Assembly: GCF_016908935.1 (NCBI RefSeq)
Contig: NZ_JAFBEV010000005.1
Span: 114,949 to 178,948 of the forward strand
Source of the DNA: Sporolactobacillus spathodeae
Lineage (GTDB): Bacteria; Bacillota; Bacilli; Bacillales; Sporolactobacillaceae
Length of the DNA stretch: 64,000 nt
Direction: 5' to 3'
The notes beneath the pieces were generated by a model. The model searched no databases. It had not been told where the DNA came from and saw only the letters and a program-made list of their open reading frames with translations. Position 1 is the first letter of the stretch. Every line of letters starts with the position of its first letter. The translations under genes and the position numbers were made by a program. Below, piece after piece: positions 37,397 through 46,453 of the stretch.

Positions 37397-38674
37397 TTAA
37401 TCTGTATATTCAAATTCAAAATCGAGGATACGTACTGTGTCCCCTTCCTGAACCCCTTTTTCCTTCAACGCGTCATCGACGCCCATGCTGCGTAATTGGC
37501 GGGCAAAACGGCGAATCGCTTCATCATGATGAAAATTGGTCATTTTAAATAAATGTTCTAACTTTGCCCCCGAGACATTGAAAATGCCATCGCTGTCTCG
37601 AATAATCGTGAATGGCGCTTCTTCCATTTCAAACTGAAAAACAGTATCTTGTTTTTCTGTTTCTTCAAGCGGGAAAAGCGGCGTTTTCTCAATTAATTCA
37701 TAAACTTTGTTAGTTAATGGCTTTAAGCCTTCATGTGTGACTGAAGAAATGGGATAAATCGGAACATCCGCACTGATTTTTTTACGGAAAGCTTCCAAAT
37801 TCTCACTTGCACCCGGTAAATCCATTTTGCTCGCAGCAATCACTTGTGGGCGTTCCATCAGTCGATACTGATAACTTTTTAATTCCTCATTAATCTTCTG
37901 ATAATCGTCGAATGGATCACGTCCCTCGCTACCGGACATATCGACAACATGGACAATAACACGAGTTCGCTCAATGTGCCGAAGAAATTGGTAACCAAGA
38001 CCGGCACCCTCGCTCGCGCCTTCAATAAGTCCGGGCAAATCGGCAATCACAAAACTGCGTCCCTCATCCACTGACACAACCCCAAGATTCGGCGCAAGCG
38101 TTGTAAAGTGATAGGCAGCGATTTTCGGTTTCGCTGATGTGACTGCGGACAATAGCGTTGACTTTCCGACACTTGGGAAGCCGACGAGACCCGCATCCGC
38201 GAGTAGTTTCAATTCAAGCACAACTTCGCGTTCCTGACCCGGTTCACCGTTCTCTGAAATATAAGGAGCAGGATTGGCTGGCGTTGAAAAGCGACTATTG
38301 CCGCGGCCGCCGCGACCGCCTTTTGCAATGACTGCACGTTGGCCATTTTCCGTTAAATCGGCCAATACGTCGCTTGTCGCTGCATCGCGAACCACAGTGC
38401 CAGGCGGAACAAGGACAATTAGCGGTTCGGCGCTTTTACCATGCTGATTTTTCGTTCGGCCATTTTCCCCTTTTTTCCCTTTGAAATGTCGTTTATAGCG
38501 GAAGTCCATCAGTGTTCGAAGTCCTTCATTGACGACAAAAATAACATCGGCACCTTTCCCACCGTCGCCGCCGGCTGGACCGCCATCAGGTACATACTTT
38601 TCCCGACGGAAAGCGACCATGCCGTTGCCGCCATCACCGCCTTTAACAAATACTTTTACTTGATCGACAAACAC
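37397..38674 (-). CDS. obg: GTPase Obg/CgtA
   Basis: 425 residues from the GTG at 38674 ([25 protein letters not shown]), five bases from GAGGTGG; a GTG three codons upstream is less likely by alignment with B. subtilis. Glycine-rich Obg fold (about 1-158), G domain with P-loop [30 protein letters not shown] and [10 protein letters not shown], then the OCT domain ([14 protein letters not shown]). It acts in ribosome maturation, the stress response and sporulation initiation. It overlaps spo0B by 19 bases, the usual spo0B-obg pairing. Confidence 0.97.
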   Translation of the reverse strand: MFVDQVKVFVKGGDGGNGMVAFRREKYVPDGGPAGGDGGKGADVIFVVNEGLRTLMDFRYKRHFKGKKGENGRTKNQHGKSAEPLIVLVPPGTVVRDAATSDVLADLTENGQRAVIAKGGRGGRGNSRFSTPANPAPYISENGEPGQEREVVLELKLLADAGLVGFPSVGKSTLLSAVTSAKPKIAAYHFTTLAPNLGVVSVDEGRSFVIADLPGLIEGASEGAGLGYQFLRHIERTRVIVHVVDMSGSEGRDPFDDYQKINEELKSYQYRLMERPQVIAASKMDLPGASENLEAFRKKISADVPIYPISSVTHEGLKPLTNKVYELIEKTPLFPLEETEKQDTVFQFEMEEAPFTIIRDSDGIFNVSGAKLEHLFKMTNFHHDEAIRRFARQLRSMGVDDALKEKGVQEGDTVRILDFEFEYTD

Positions 38675-39237
38675 AAATTCCACCTCATTTTTTGTTCCTC
38701 ATTCTCCTCAATATAGTGTTCTTCGCAAGGAAACGAATCATTCAGGAGCTTCTCTCGAAAAGTCGCAAAGGCTGCCTCTTTTTGTTGCAACGCCCCAGAA
38801 TAAAGGATCTTGATCTGTAAACCAGACGTATCGTTCAAAATGTAAAGATCAAAAAAATTATCCGTTAACTCGGAGGCATATTGCTTGAAATACGTCAGAA
38901 GCTCAGCAAACAGCATCGTTAGCTGTTCGTCAATAATCGAGAGACGCTTTGCTCCGACAGGCGCTTCGCTAAGCGGCCGCAAACCCTCAGCAACATGCAC
39001 AGCGATTTGGAAAGGAAGCGCTGACCAGACTGCAGTCGTTAAAAAAAAAGTCACTTTCGGTAAATTCAATCGTGAGAGTCGTGCTTGCTCTCTCAATTGT
39101 TCAGTAATTTGATCAATGATTTCATTTGCTTTCTGTGTCTTTTGCATATAGAGATAACCTTTTATCAGCTGGAGCTGATTCAAGAGTACATGCCGTGCCG
39201 AACTGATTATTTTAACGCCCTCTTCCTCAGTAATCAT
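38656..39237 (-). CDS. spo0B: sporulation initiation phosphotransferase Spo0B
   Basis: 193 residues from the ATG at 39237, seven bases after AGGAGG. The N-terminal helical hairpin holds the phosphorylated histidine in [21 protein letters not shown] (His16), where Bacillus has RHDWMNKLQLIKG. The C-terminal half has the degenerate kinase-like ATPase fold without nucleotide motifs. Spo0B relays phosphate from Spo0F to Spo0A. It is followed by overlapping obg and preceded by rplU-prp-rpmA, as in B. subtilis. The Asp after the His is replaced by Val. Confidence 0.9.
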   Translation of the reverse strand: MITEEEGVKIISSARHVLLNQLQLIKGYLYMQKTQKANEIIDQITEQLREQARLSRLNLPKVTFFLTTAVWSALPFQIAVHVAEGLRPLSEAPVGAKRLSIIDEQLTMLFAELLTYFKQYASELTDNFFDLYILNDTSGLQIKILYSGALQQKEAAFATFREKLLNDSFPCEEHYIEENEEQKMRWNLCLSIK

Positions 39238-39307
39238 TCCGGTTCCTCCTACCAAAATATACTAAGACAAGTATAGCAGAAAAATCAAAAATCGCTTTTA
39301 TATGGCA

Positions 39308-39375
39308 TCGTAGTTCAGAAAAACTTGGCATTGCCAAATCCGCTATGTTCTTGGCAAAAAAATCCATGCTTTATT
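39308..39375 (-). repeat. dispersed intergenic repeat, locus D (hairpin module remnant)
   Basis: CAGAAAAACTTGGCATTGCC followed by AAATCC and a T/A-rich tail matches the ACTTGGC module and its junction as at locus C, in decayed form, between rpmA and spo0B. Confidence 0.6.
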
Positions 39376-39380
39376 CATAA

Positions 39381-39434
39381 AAAAAGACAGCAAAGATATC
39401 CTGCAAACAATACAGAATCCTCTGCCGTCTTTTT
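39381..39434 (-). terminator. terminator of rplU-prp-rpmA
   Basis: AAAAAGACAGCA (39381-39392) pairs with TGCCGTCTTTTT near 39423-39434 with one mismatch; read on the minus strand it ends in a run of T residues. Confidence 0.75.
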
Positions 39435-39461
39435 GGCGAAACCATTCAGCTGTCCACCGAA

Positions 39462-39752
39462 TTATGCTTCCTGAGCAACCGGGTAAACACTGACTTTTTT
39501 CAAGCCTTTGCCAAACTTTTCGAATTTAACAATACCGTCAGCCGTAGCAAACAAAGTATCGTCGCCTCCGCGTCCAACGTTGGTTCCCGGGTGAATCTTC
39601 GTACCGCGCTGACGATACAAGATCGAACCGCTCGTCACCAACTGGCCGTCCGCACGCTTCGCGCCGAGACGCTTCGCGATCGAATCACGGCCGTTCTTCG
39701 TGCTACCCACACCTTTTTTGGATGAAAAGTACTGAAGATCGAGTTTAAGCAT
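39462..39752 (-). CDS. rpmA: 50S ribosomal protein L27
   Basis: 96 residues from the ATG at 39752 with AAGGAGGTG upstream. [20 protein letters not shown] shows the Firmicute N-terminal extension, which is removed after LQYF by the Prp protease; the mature protein starts with the SSKKG part. The rest ([31 protein letters not shown]) is standard. L27 lines the peptidyl transferase centre. The gene for Prp overlaps the start by eight bases. Confidence 0.98.
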   Translation of the reverse strand: MLKLDLQYFSSKKGVGSTKNGRDSIAKRLGAKRADGQLVTSGSILYRQRGTKIHPGTNVGRGGDDTLFATADGIVKFEKFGKGLKKVSVYPVAQEA

Positions 39753-40095
39753 GATCGACACCTCCTTTATCGTGAATTCGTAAAAATTTACCGTACGATT
39801 GCTCAATGGTTCGCATCGAGACAATCATTGCCTCAAGAATTAACTGCGCCTTGTCCTGATCGCTTTCTGATGCCTGTTCATCCGCTCTGTAATCAAGCAA
39901 CCCGCCATCAGGTGCCTGTTTGACATCCGGATGACTATGTGTCAATGCTTCGACCGCGTTAATCGCGCCAAAAGAGACTGCTGAAACACCAGCACAAACG
40001 AGATCATAACCATAGGGGCCGCTGCCAGCATGTCCGGATAAACGAAATCCGGTAATACGCTCGCGAGACGACCGTTCCACATGGAGCGTTATCAC
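39745..40095 (-). CDS. prp: ribosomal-processing cysteine protease Prp
   Basis: 116 residues. The catalytic His is in GFRLSGHAG (about residue 22) and the catalytic Cys in [12 protein letters not shown] (about 34), with the flexible loop GPYGYD between them. Prp cleaves the N-terminal extension of L27, whose gene follows directly and carries the matching site. In B. subtilis it is ysxB, between rplU and rpmA, as here. Confidence 0.96.
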   Translation of the reverse strand: MITLHVERSSRERITGFRLSGHAGSGPYGYDLVCAGVSAVSFGAINAVEALTHSHPDVKQAPDGGLLDYRADEQASESDQDKAQLILEAMIVSMRTIEQSYGKFLRIHDKGGVDHA

Positions 40096-40107
40096 GCGCA
40101 GTCACCC

Positions 40108-40416
40108 TCAGGCATTGATTTTTTCAATCGTAACCTTTGTGAAAGGCTGTCTATGCCCTTGTTTCCGACGATAGTTCTTTCTTTTCTTGAACTTGAAAAC
40201 GATGATCTTCTTGTCACGGCCCTGTTCAACAACTTTTGCCGTAACAGTCGCACCAGCTACGAGTGGCGCGCCAACCTTAACTTCTTCACCGCTGACGAAG
40301 AGAACTTTGTCAAACGTGACCGTATCCCCAGCTTCTGCCTGAAGCTTTTCAACAACGATCGACTGTCCTTCTTCAACCTTCAATTGCTTGCCGCCTGTTT
40401 CAATAATTGCGTACAT
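40108..40416 (-). CDS. rplU: 50S ribosomal protein L21
   Basis: 102 residues. [20 protein letters not shown], then [38 protein letters not shown] at the C-terminus. Standard L21, binding 23S rRNA. AAAGGAGGTG precedes the start. The gene has its own promoter and a structured leader, consistent with the L21-leader regulation described in Bacillales. Confidence 0.98.
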   Translation of the reverse strand: MYAIIETGGKQLKVEEGQSIVVEKLQAEAGDTVTFDKVLFVSGEEVKVGAPLVAGATVTAKVVEQGRDKKIIVFKFKKRKNYRRKQGHRQPFTKVTIEKINA

Positions 40417-40429
40417 GCTTCTGCACCTC

Positions 40430-40554
40430 CTTTATTAATCTCAGACTCGCCGGTTCAAGGCAGCCAATTGGCATTTATCGACCCATCCAGTCGCCAGTCC
40501 CGTGCGGTTGGAGCGAGAGGCTCCGTCTGATCATTCATCATTCAGACAATGACA
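40430..40554 (-). promoter_or_regulatory. probable L21 leader (ribosomal protein autoregulatory RNA)
   Basis: Structured 5' leader of about 125 bases between promoter and rplU. On the minus strand a GGAGC-CTCTC-GCTCC hairpin follows an AGAC strand that can pair with GTCT near the end; GCCAATTGGC lies between. Position and layout fit the L21_leader family; I did not match the consensus in detail. Confidence 0.55.
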
Positions 40555-40560
40555 ACGTTT

Positions 40561-40589
40561 ATGTTACCATAGGTCATACGGACTGTCAA
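40561..40589 (-). promoter_or_regulatory. promoter of rplU-prp-rpmA
   Basis: On the minus strand: TTGACA (40584-40589), 17-base spacer, TAACAT (40561-40566). The -35 box overlaps the stop codon of the upstream RNase E/G gene. Confidence 0.78.
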
Positions 40590-41740
40590 TCCGTGTTATT
40601 TTCCTTGTCTCTTTGGTAATCCTGCAGACTGTATCGCTGCCTTTTCCGCGTGATTTCATATAATCCCATGGCGGTGAATCCAAAAAATTTCACTGTTTCC
40701 GTATCCCTTGCAAAGCCAGCACGTAAAGCGTCAGCCACCTTCTTGCGATCGTCTTCTTCAGCAAGACGCAAAAAATCGATCACGATCATGCCACCGATGC
40801 CTCTGAGTCGAATCTGACGGGCAATTTCGGTGGCTGCCTCACAATTGATTTGTAGCGCACGGGCTTCCCAATCATCGCGTATATGTCTTGTGCCAGAGTT
40901 CACATCAATAGCGGTCAGTGCTTCGCCAGAATCAATGACGAGTGAGCCGCCTGCTTTTAGTGGCACCATGCGTCGCAAGGCATCTTGATAATTTTTTTCC
41001 AAACCATATTTTTCAAAGAGGTCACCTGTTTCTTCACGAACCCAGCGAATCGCCGTCACAAGACTTTCACAATCGCAAGTGCTGCCGCAGTACACCGTAC
41101 AAGATTTCGGCCAATGATTTTCATTCAATATCGAAGTCAGAAAAGTAAATGGCCGCTCGACTAAACCGGGCTTTTCCATTTTCTGATAACGTTCATAAAT
41201 CGTGTTCCATCTCTTGCGCAAGCGGTCAAACTCGTTCTGGAGCGTAATTTCATCAAGCAATTGTGCTTCCGTTCGGACGATCACGCCTTCTTCGCCCACA
41301 CACCACGCGGCTGCCGAATGCCGAAGCGAAGTGCGCAGCGGTTCTTCAATGGCTCGCGACGCGGCGGAATAATGGCTGAACGGTAAGAAAACCAGACCCT
41401 GTCCAGCTATTTGGATTTGTTCAGTCAGCTGCGCGCCCTTGCCCCTGCCTGGCATTTTCTCGACCTGGACAATGAGATGGGATCGCTTCCTCATTTGGTC
41501 GGGATGGAGGGCTTTGTCACGGGGAAGAAAGGCGCTCGTGCCATCACCAAGAGTCAGAAACCAACCTGCAGCTGCCAAACGTTCTTCAGTCACTTCGGCA
41601 TAAAAAATATCACCCGTCTGTAGCCGGTTTTCTGAAGCTTGCAAATAAAACGAAAGCAATTCACCATTTTGAAGCAACGCTGCCCGCGTCAGACCGCTCT
41701 GTCGGCCATCAATAATCACTCGCCACTCATCCGCATCCAC
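40586..41740 (-). CDS. rng: ribonuclease E/G family protein (short form)
   Basis: 384 residues. An S1-like region near the N-terminus (TGDIFYAEVTEERLAAAGWF), an RNase-H-like segment, and the catalytic DNase-I-like core with GSLVIDSGEALTAIDVNSG and GGMIVIDFLRL (the two metal-binding Asp residues). The protein ends just after LYEITRKRQRYSL, so the zinc-link cysteines and small domain of E. coli RNase G (489 residues) are missing. It should process rRNA or mRNA 5'-dependently. B. subtilis lacks this family; several other Bacillales keep it at this spot before rplU. Confidence 0.85.
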   Translation of the reverse strand: MDADEWRVIIDGRQSGLTRAALLQNGELLSFYLQASENRLQTGDIFYAEVTEERLAAAGWFLTLGDGTSAFLPRDKALHPDQMRKRSHLIVQVEKMPGRGKGAQLTEQIQIAGQGLVFLPFSHYSAASRAIEEPLRTSLRHSAAAWCVGEEGVIVRTEAQLLDEITLQNEFDRLRKRWNTIYERYQKMEKPGLVERPFTFLTSILNENHWPKSCTVYCGSTCDCESLVTAIRWVREETGDLFEKYGLEKNYQDALRRMVPLKAGGSLVIDSGEALTAIDVNSGTRHIRDDWEARALQINCEAATEIARQIRLRGIGGMIVIDFLRLAEEDDRKKVADALRAGFARDTETVKFFGFTAMGLYEITRKRQRYSLQDYQRDKENNTD

Positions 41741-41857
41741 CCGCTCACCCCCATCAAAGTCCTGATTGCCTTAATTATGGCAAATTGACCCAAAACAAGC
41801 AAACAGTGAAAAAGAACTTGAGCACGAATTCATTTCGATTAATTCCTATCAAAACAG

Positions 41858-42712
41858 CTAGAGGAAAGCAGCCCGGCAATCTTCAATGGTATTACCCGAA
41901 CATCTGCCCGCGAAGAAAGCGGCAACCATTTTCTGGCCGTCTAACGGCGGCAGCGCATGTCCCTCAATATAAACGCGATGCGAAGACTGCCTATAAAACG
42001 TCGCAAAAACTTCTGACAACGGTGTCTCCGGTTGAACCGTTACATGACGAACAATTGAAAATTGTCTTTTCTGATGTGCCATTTTGAGCAGAAAGCGGAG
42101 AAAATGAACGGCAATCGCGCGGCGTTCTTTGTAAAGCGATAAGCCAAGAAAAGATAGGACAACCCAGAGATTAAGCGAATAGGGGAATAGGAAAAACACA
42201 AAAACAGAGAGCAGACATAACGCAACGAACGAGAACGATAAAACCTTCTTGTACGCCGCGCGAAAGGGGTAGCAGCGCTGCAAAATGAGATGCAGCAGAC
42301 GCCCACCGTCAAGCGGCCAGATCGGCAGTAAATTGAATAATAAAATCGCCGAATTCTGGTTGATAAAGATATGTTGCTCAGGTGCTCCCCAAAAAGGCAG
42401 TGCAAAGAAACTTAGGGACAAGATAGGTAGCAGCAAATGCTGCAGCGGGCCTGCAAGAATAACAAGACATTCCTGCCAGAACGGATGGTCCACATTTTCA
42501 TCAATTTGCGCAACACCGCCAAAAGGCAATAATTCAATTTTTATGATTTTCCATCCAAATAAATAGGCAGCTGCAGCATGTCCCCATTCATGAATCAATA
42601 CAATGAAAAACGCGATTATCGCTTCCCACAAATGACCTGTGATCAGACCAGCCGCAAGAATCAGCCAAAAGAGCGGATGAACAGTTGTATGCACGAGTAG
42701 AAATTTAATCAA
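41858..42712 (-). CDS. spoIVFB: site-2 protease SpoIVFB (M50, pro-sigma-K processing)
   Basis: 284 residues. Zinc motif HEWGH in IVLIHEWGHAAAAYLFG (about residues 41-45) and the third ligand in LPIWPLDGGRLLH; six helices and a C-terminal CBS-like cytoplasmic region (VTVQPETPLSEVFATFYRQS). SpoIVFB cuts pro-sigma-K in the outer forespore membrane of the mother cell. It overlaps spoIVFA by eight bases. Position between rplU and minD matches B. subtilis. Confidence 0.94.
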   Translation of the reverse strand: MIKFLLVHTTVHPLFWLILAAGLITGHLWEAIIAFFIVLIHEWGHAAAAYLFGWKIIKIELLPFGGVAQIDENVDHPFWQECLVILAGPLQHLLLPILSLSFFALPFWGAPEQHIFINQNSAILLFNLLPIWPLDGGRLLHLILQRCYPFRAAYKKVLSFSFVALCLLSVFVFFLFPYSLNLWVVLSFLGLSLYKERRAIAVHFLRFLLKMAHQKRQFSIVRHVTVQPETPLSEVFATFYRQSSHRVYIEGHALPPLDGQKMVAAFFAGRCSGNTIEDCRAAFL

Positions 42713-43472
42713 AAGACATCACCTGAATCGGATCGATGAATTTCGCTCCTTTCTTGAGTGCAAAATAGAACGTGCCCTTTTTTCCGCCAGATGTTGTCCC
42801 AATTTTTTGCCCTTGAGTCACGTTCTGATAGACTTTGACCGTCACTTTATCAAGATGTCCGTACCACGATTCACTATGATCTTTATGCTGAATTATTATC
42901 GTCTGCCCAGTTGCCTTCTTTTCACCGACAAACAGAACCAGTCCATCCTGTACAGCTTTAACAGCTTCTTTCGACGTGGTTTTCACTGTAACACCCTTCG
43001 TCTTGCTGCTATAAGGGGCTGTCACCTCACCAGTCACTGGTTCGGCGAATTTCCCATTTGAAGAAGCGGACAGGCTGCTGCCTTTATTGTTTCCCGTGCC
43101 TGGAAGAAAGCTGATCGGATTGCCCAAATTTTTTTCGTACCAACTGGACACAGCCTCAAATTGAAATTCCTGAGTCATAGCTGCTTGCAACGACTGATCG
43201 ATCGGTTTCATGAAAGACTGCGTATTGTTATGCGCCTCGTACGCGCCAGCTACAAGCAATGAAGACAAAACGATTTGAACAAGCAGCTGACGACCCGGAC
43301 GCCGTGTTTTGTCAGAAGGCGTCTCCATCTGTTTATCAAAATGGCGATAGCGCTCATACGGTCTATTTCCTTCGAATTTTGTTTCTTGACGGATATCGGC
43401 GGGATAGATCTTTTCGAGCGTTTTGTTTTTCCGTTCGCGGTGTCTGCGTTTATACTCCTCGATAGCATTCAT
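42705..43472 (-). CDS. spoIVFA: stage IV sporulation protein FA (M23-like)
   Basis: 255 residues from the ATG at 43472 (MNAIEEYKRRHRERK) preceded by GGAAGGAAG. A basic N-terminal cytoplasmic part, one helix near 85-105, and a C-terminal LytM/M23 domain (GEVTAPYSSKTKGVTV ... IIIQHKDHSESWYGHLDKV) lacking an obvious first zinc His, so probably non-enzymatic. It holds SpoIVFB inactive together with BofA. A CATACCCT at 43579-43586 on the minus strand resembles a sigma-E -10 box, lying between the tandem repeats and the gene. Confidence 0.9.
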   Translation of the reverse strand: MNAIEEYKRRHRERKNKTLEKIYPADIRQETKFEGNRPYERYRHFDKQMETPSDKTRRPGRQLLVQIVLSSLLVAGAYEAHNNTQSFMKPIDQSLQAAMTQEFQFEAVSSWYEKNLGNPISFLPGTGNNKGSSLSASSNGKFAEPVTGEVTAPYSSKTKGVTVKTTSKEAVKAVQDGLVLFVGEKKATGQTIIIQHKDHSESWYGHLDKVTVKVYQNVTQGQKIGTTSGGKKGTFYFALKKGAKFIDPIQVMSFD

Positions 43473-43639
43473 CTTCTCTTCTTCCTTCCCCGTTTGCCCT
43501 TTTTTCACTCTATAGAAGCATTGAAAATTCAAAAGTTGGCCATGCGTTAAAGCTTGTCTTTCAATGATTTTCTATAAAAGGGTATGCTGAAAAAGTAGAT
43601 TTATGTTCCCGCGATTATATGACTTCAGGCTATAAGATA

Positions 43640-44160
43640 AACCTGGCCTAGCCAAGTCTTTTTTTGTCTAAATTACGCTCCGGTCGCTCGCATGCCGCGG
43701 GCGATCCGTGAGCCTCCTCAAACAGGCTAGAATCTGCGGAATCTCACTTGGCTCGCTTTTCCCGCAGGCGTCTCGCACCTGCGCTGCATTTTTGTGCAAA
43801 AATCCTTATACTTTCTTGTAACAATTACGCTCCGGTCGCTCGCTTGCCGCGGGCGATCCGTGAGCCTCCTCAAACAAGCTAGAATCTGCGGGGTCTCACT
43901 TGGCTCGCTTTTCCCGCAGGCGTCTCGCACCTACGCTGCATTTTTGTGCAAAAATCCTTATACTTTCTTGTAACAATTACGCTCCGGTCGCTCGCTTGCC
44001 GCGGGCGATCCGTGAGCCTCCTCAAATAGGCTAGAATCTGCGGGATCTCACTTGGTTCGCTTTTCCCTAAGGCGTCTCGCGCCTTCGCTCCATTTTTTGT
44101 GCAAAATCTTATACATTCTTATCTTTTGAGAAACACTTGGCCTAGCTAAGTCTCTTTTAT
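43640..44160 (-). repeat. dispersed intergenic repeat, locus E: three tandem 152-bp copies plus hairpin modules
   Basis: Three head-to-tail copies start at 43673, 43825 and 43977 (period exactly 152). Each reads TTACGCTCCGGTCGCTCG ... GCCGCGGGCGATCCGTGAGC ... TAGAATCTGCGG ... CTCACTTGG ... CCCGCAGGCGTCTCGC ... TTTTTGTGCAAAAATC. A TGGCCTAGCCA hairpin lies just before the first copy, and a CTTGGCCTAGCTAAG version just after the third. It fills most of the 820-base gap between minD and spoIVFA, in which I see no gene; ORFs there are repeat artefacts. Confidence 0.93.
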
Positions 44161-44230
44161 CTCAATTGTGCTCCGGTCGCTCGTTTGTATCAGGCACCAA
44201 AGCAAATACAACGTATGGTTTCAACCTATT

Positions 44231-44265
44231 AAAAAAGGAACTCCTCCTTTTCGGAAAAGTTCCTT
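44231..44265 (-). terminator. terminator of the mre-min operon
   Basis: On the minus strand AAGGAACT pairs with AGTTCCTT, extended by CTTTTCC/GGAGGAG pairing, followed by TTTTTT; 29 bases after minD. Confidence 0.82.
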
Positions 44266-44293
44266 ATCGTATCCTGTTTGTACTGGCAAACGA

Positions 44294-45091
44294 TTAACGC
44301 ATGCCGAGAAGATTTTTGACTTTATGAAAGAATCCAGGATGATCATCCAAAACCATCAGTGGAACGGATTCGCCAAGTATTCTGCGCCCGATATTCCGGT
44401 AAGCTTGGGAAGCCTTTGAGGAAGGAGTCATCGCGATCGGTTCGCCCTTATTGGATGAAGAAATCACATCATCGTCATCCTGAACGATGCCAAGAAGTTC
44501 GATAGCAAGAATATCCATGATTTCATTGATCTCTAGCATGCCGCCGTTCCGAATCATATGCTGTCGGATTCGATTGATGACCAAGCGCGGAGGCGTAATC
44601 TGTTTTTCTTTTTCAAGGATGCCAATCACGCGGTCCGCGTCACGTACCGATGATATTTCCGGTGTGGTGACAACAATTGCATGATCTGCACCGGCAACAG
44701 CGTTCTGAAAACCACGCTCAATACCAGCCGGACAATCGATAATAATATAATCGAAGTCAGCTTTTAATGCATCGACAATTTTCTTCATTTCCGCAGGTTT
44801 CACGGACATTTTATCTGTTGTCTGGGCGGCAGGTAGAAGACTGAGCGAGGCAAAACGTTTATCTTTGACCAAGGCTTGGTTGAGTTTACAACGATTATGC
44901 GCCACGTCAACCAAATCATAGATAATGCGATTCTCAAGTCCCATCACCACGTCTAGATTGCGCAGACCGATATCTGTATCAACCAGACAAACCTTTTTCC
45001 CCTGCAACGCAAGCACGGTGCCGATATTCGCCGATGTCGTTGTTTTGCCGACACCGCCCTTTCCAGACGTTACAACAATGGCTTCCCCCAT
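44294..45091 (-). CDS. minD: septum site-determining ATPase MinD
   Basis: 265 residues from the ATG at 45091 (MGEAIVVTSGKGGVGKTTT), with GAGAGGTG upstream. Deviant Walker A KGGVGKTT, switch I, DTDIGLRNLDVVMG, and a C-terminal amphipathic membrane-targeting helix (DDHPGFFHKVKNLLGMR). With MinC it blocks division at the poles and participates in asymmetric division during sporulation. It follows minC by about 30 bases and ends the mreBCD-minCD unit. Confidence 0.97.
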   Translation of the reverse strand: MGEAIVVTSGKGGVGKTTTSANIGTVLALQGKKVCLVDTDIGLRNLDVVMGLENRIIYDLVDVAHNRCKLNQALVKDKRFASLSLLPAAQTTDKMSVKPAEMKKIVDALKADFDYIIIDCPAGIERGFQNAVAGADHAIVVTTPEISSVRDADRVIGILEKEKQITPPRLVINRIRQHMIRNGGMLEINEIMDILAIELLGIVQDDDDVISSSNKGEPIAMTPSSKASQAYRNIGRRILGESVPLMVLDDHPGFFHKVKNLLGMR

Positions 45092-45122
45092 AGTCCACAC
45101 CTCTCTCACATTGTTCCGTTTA

Positions 45123-45842
45123 TTAAGAATTTCTCTTAAAATCAGTCGATAAATCCCGATGCTTCATCACATTTTGAATTTTGCCAATGACAATCTTCTT
45201 TTGTTCCTGATCGAAATAAGCAACTTCGATTGTGTGCGAATCGCTGCCCTCTTCCTGTTGTCGCTGTTCACCAACCGCATCAAGCTTACTGACATGCGAG
45301 CCAATCCGAAGCTGTGTCGGCTTCATGATGGACGCGGCAACCACTGCCTTCGAGTCGTTATCGCCGAATCCAGCACAAGCAAGTCCTCGTAGTGTGCCGA
45401 GAATATAAACATTTCCAGTCGCACGAATCGTGCCGCCTGGATTGACGTCACCGATCAAGAGAACATTTCCTTCAATCATTAATTCTTGTCCGGATCGTAC
45501 AATCTGTGCGACAGAAATCAATTGCTCTTTTTTTTCTTGATTTTCAAACTCATCACGCGTCATGACATTCGACTCGATTTGCTCCACTTCAAGTGATTTA
45601 TAAGAACGAATCACTGCTATCAATTCATCGCGATGTTCCGGGCTTAAATATCGATTTCCCGCTTCGACTTTAACAGATATGGGTGGCCCTTCCTGATACA
45701 ATTGATGATTAACCGATAACTTTTCCTTAAGTTCTGCAAGAAGAACAGGATAGGCACAATTTTCATCTAAAACGAGAATAAACCCGTTTTTTCGCCCTTT
45801 CATTGTCACAAGTGGGGAAGTGGAAGAAATACTGGTCGACAT
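45123..45842 (-). CDS. minC: septum site-determining protein MinC
   Basis: 239 residues. An N-terminal domain (VTMKGRKNGFILVLDENCAY) and a C-terminal beta-helix with GQELMIEGNVLLIGDVNPGGTIRATGNVYILGTLRG and CAGFGDNDSKAVVAASIMKPTQLRIG. It inhibits FtsZ assembly when bound to MinD. Slightly longer than B. subtilis MinC, with an extra Ser/Thr-rich start. GAGGTG lies ten bases before the ATG. Confidence 0.95.
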   Translation of the reverse strand: MSTSISSTSPLVTMKGRKNGFILVLDENCAYPVLLAELKEKLSVNHQLYQEGPPISVKVEAGNRYLSPEHRDELIAVIRSYKSLEVEQIESNVMTRDEFENQEKKEQLISVAQIVRSGQELMIEGNVLLIGDVNPGGTIRATGNVYILGTLRGLACAGFGDNDSKAVVAASIMKPTQLRIGSHVSKLDAVGEQRQQEEGSDSHTIEVAYFDQEQKKIVIGKIQNVMKHRDLSTDFKRNS

Positions 45843-45940
45843 CGGGAATATTCACCTCAATACCATAAAATATTCAACACATCGATTAAAAATCCTCTTA
45901 TAACTTATCGACAGAAACCGTCAAATTCTTCATTTATTCT

Positions 45941-46453
45941 TCAGCGTTTACCCGCAGTCGACTCCATGACACGCCGCAATGGATAAAAACTAATCAAGGC
46001 GAAAGCAGCGTTGAGAAGCATTGTTGGCACGAGGTGAGCTGACAGGAAAGCCCAGAAACTTTGCTGCGTCATACCAATCATTAAATAGATCAGATAAACA
46101 ATGAATTGTTCCACAAGGAGACCAAAGTTACTGAGTAACAACGCTGACACAACCGTAATTGTCACCCAGCGTGACAGCCGATAAGTCAGATAGACAGTCA
46201 GTGCCATCGAAAACGCGTAAACGCCTAAAACAGGTGTGAAAATGATATCTGTCAAGAAGCCGAAAAGAAGCGAATAGCGAAAGCCCCAATCCAAACGCCC
46301 AAATAAAGTCACCAGTAGTAAAGCGACGAAAACAAATTGTGGGACCATTTGAACCGACGCATCACTGGTGCTATAAAAGAACCGCGGCATGACTGTCCCC
46401 TGTACAAGGAAGAGCAGAAACAGGATAATAAATAGCTTAAACTGTTTCATCAT
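45941..46453 (-). CDS. mreD: rod shape-determining protein MreD
   Basis: 170 residues, five or so hydrophobic helices, small integral membrane protein of the elongasome. Begins within the last four bases of mreC. Motifs are few in this family; FGFLTDIIFTPVLGVYAFSMAL fits the conserved GLxxDI..G.. block. Part of the mreBCD-minCD operon. The 98 bases downstream before minC hold nothing that I can identify. Confidence 0.92.
   Translation of the reverse strand: MMKQFKLFIILFLLFLVQGTVMPRFFYSTSDASVQMVPQFVFVALLLVTLFGRLDWGFRYSLLFGFLTDIIFTPVLGVYAFSMALTVYLTYRLSRWVTITVVSALLLSNFGLLVEQFIVYLIYLMIGMTQQSFWAFLSAHLVPTMLLNAAFALISFYPLRRVMESTAGKR

Noticed and set aside
43640..44160. Tandem repeats as a CRISPR array
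   Set aside because: The copies are contiguous 152-bp units with no short repeats alternating with unique spacers, and no cas genes are present.
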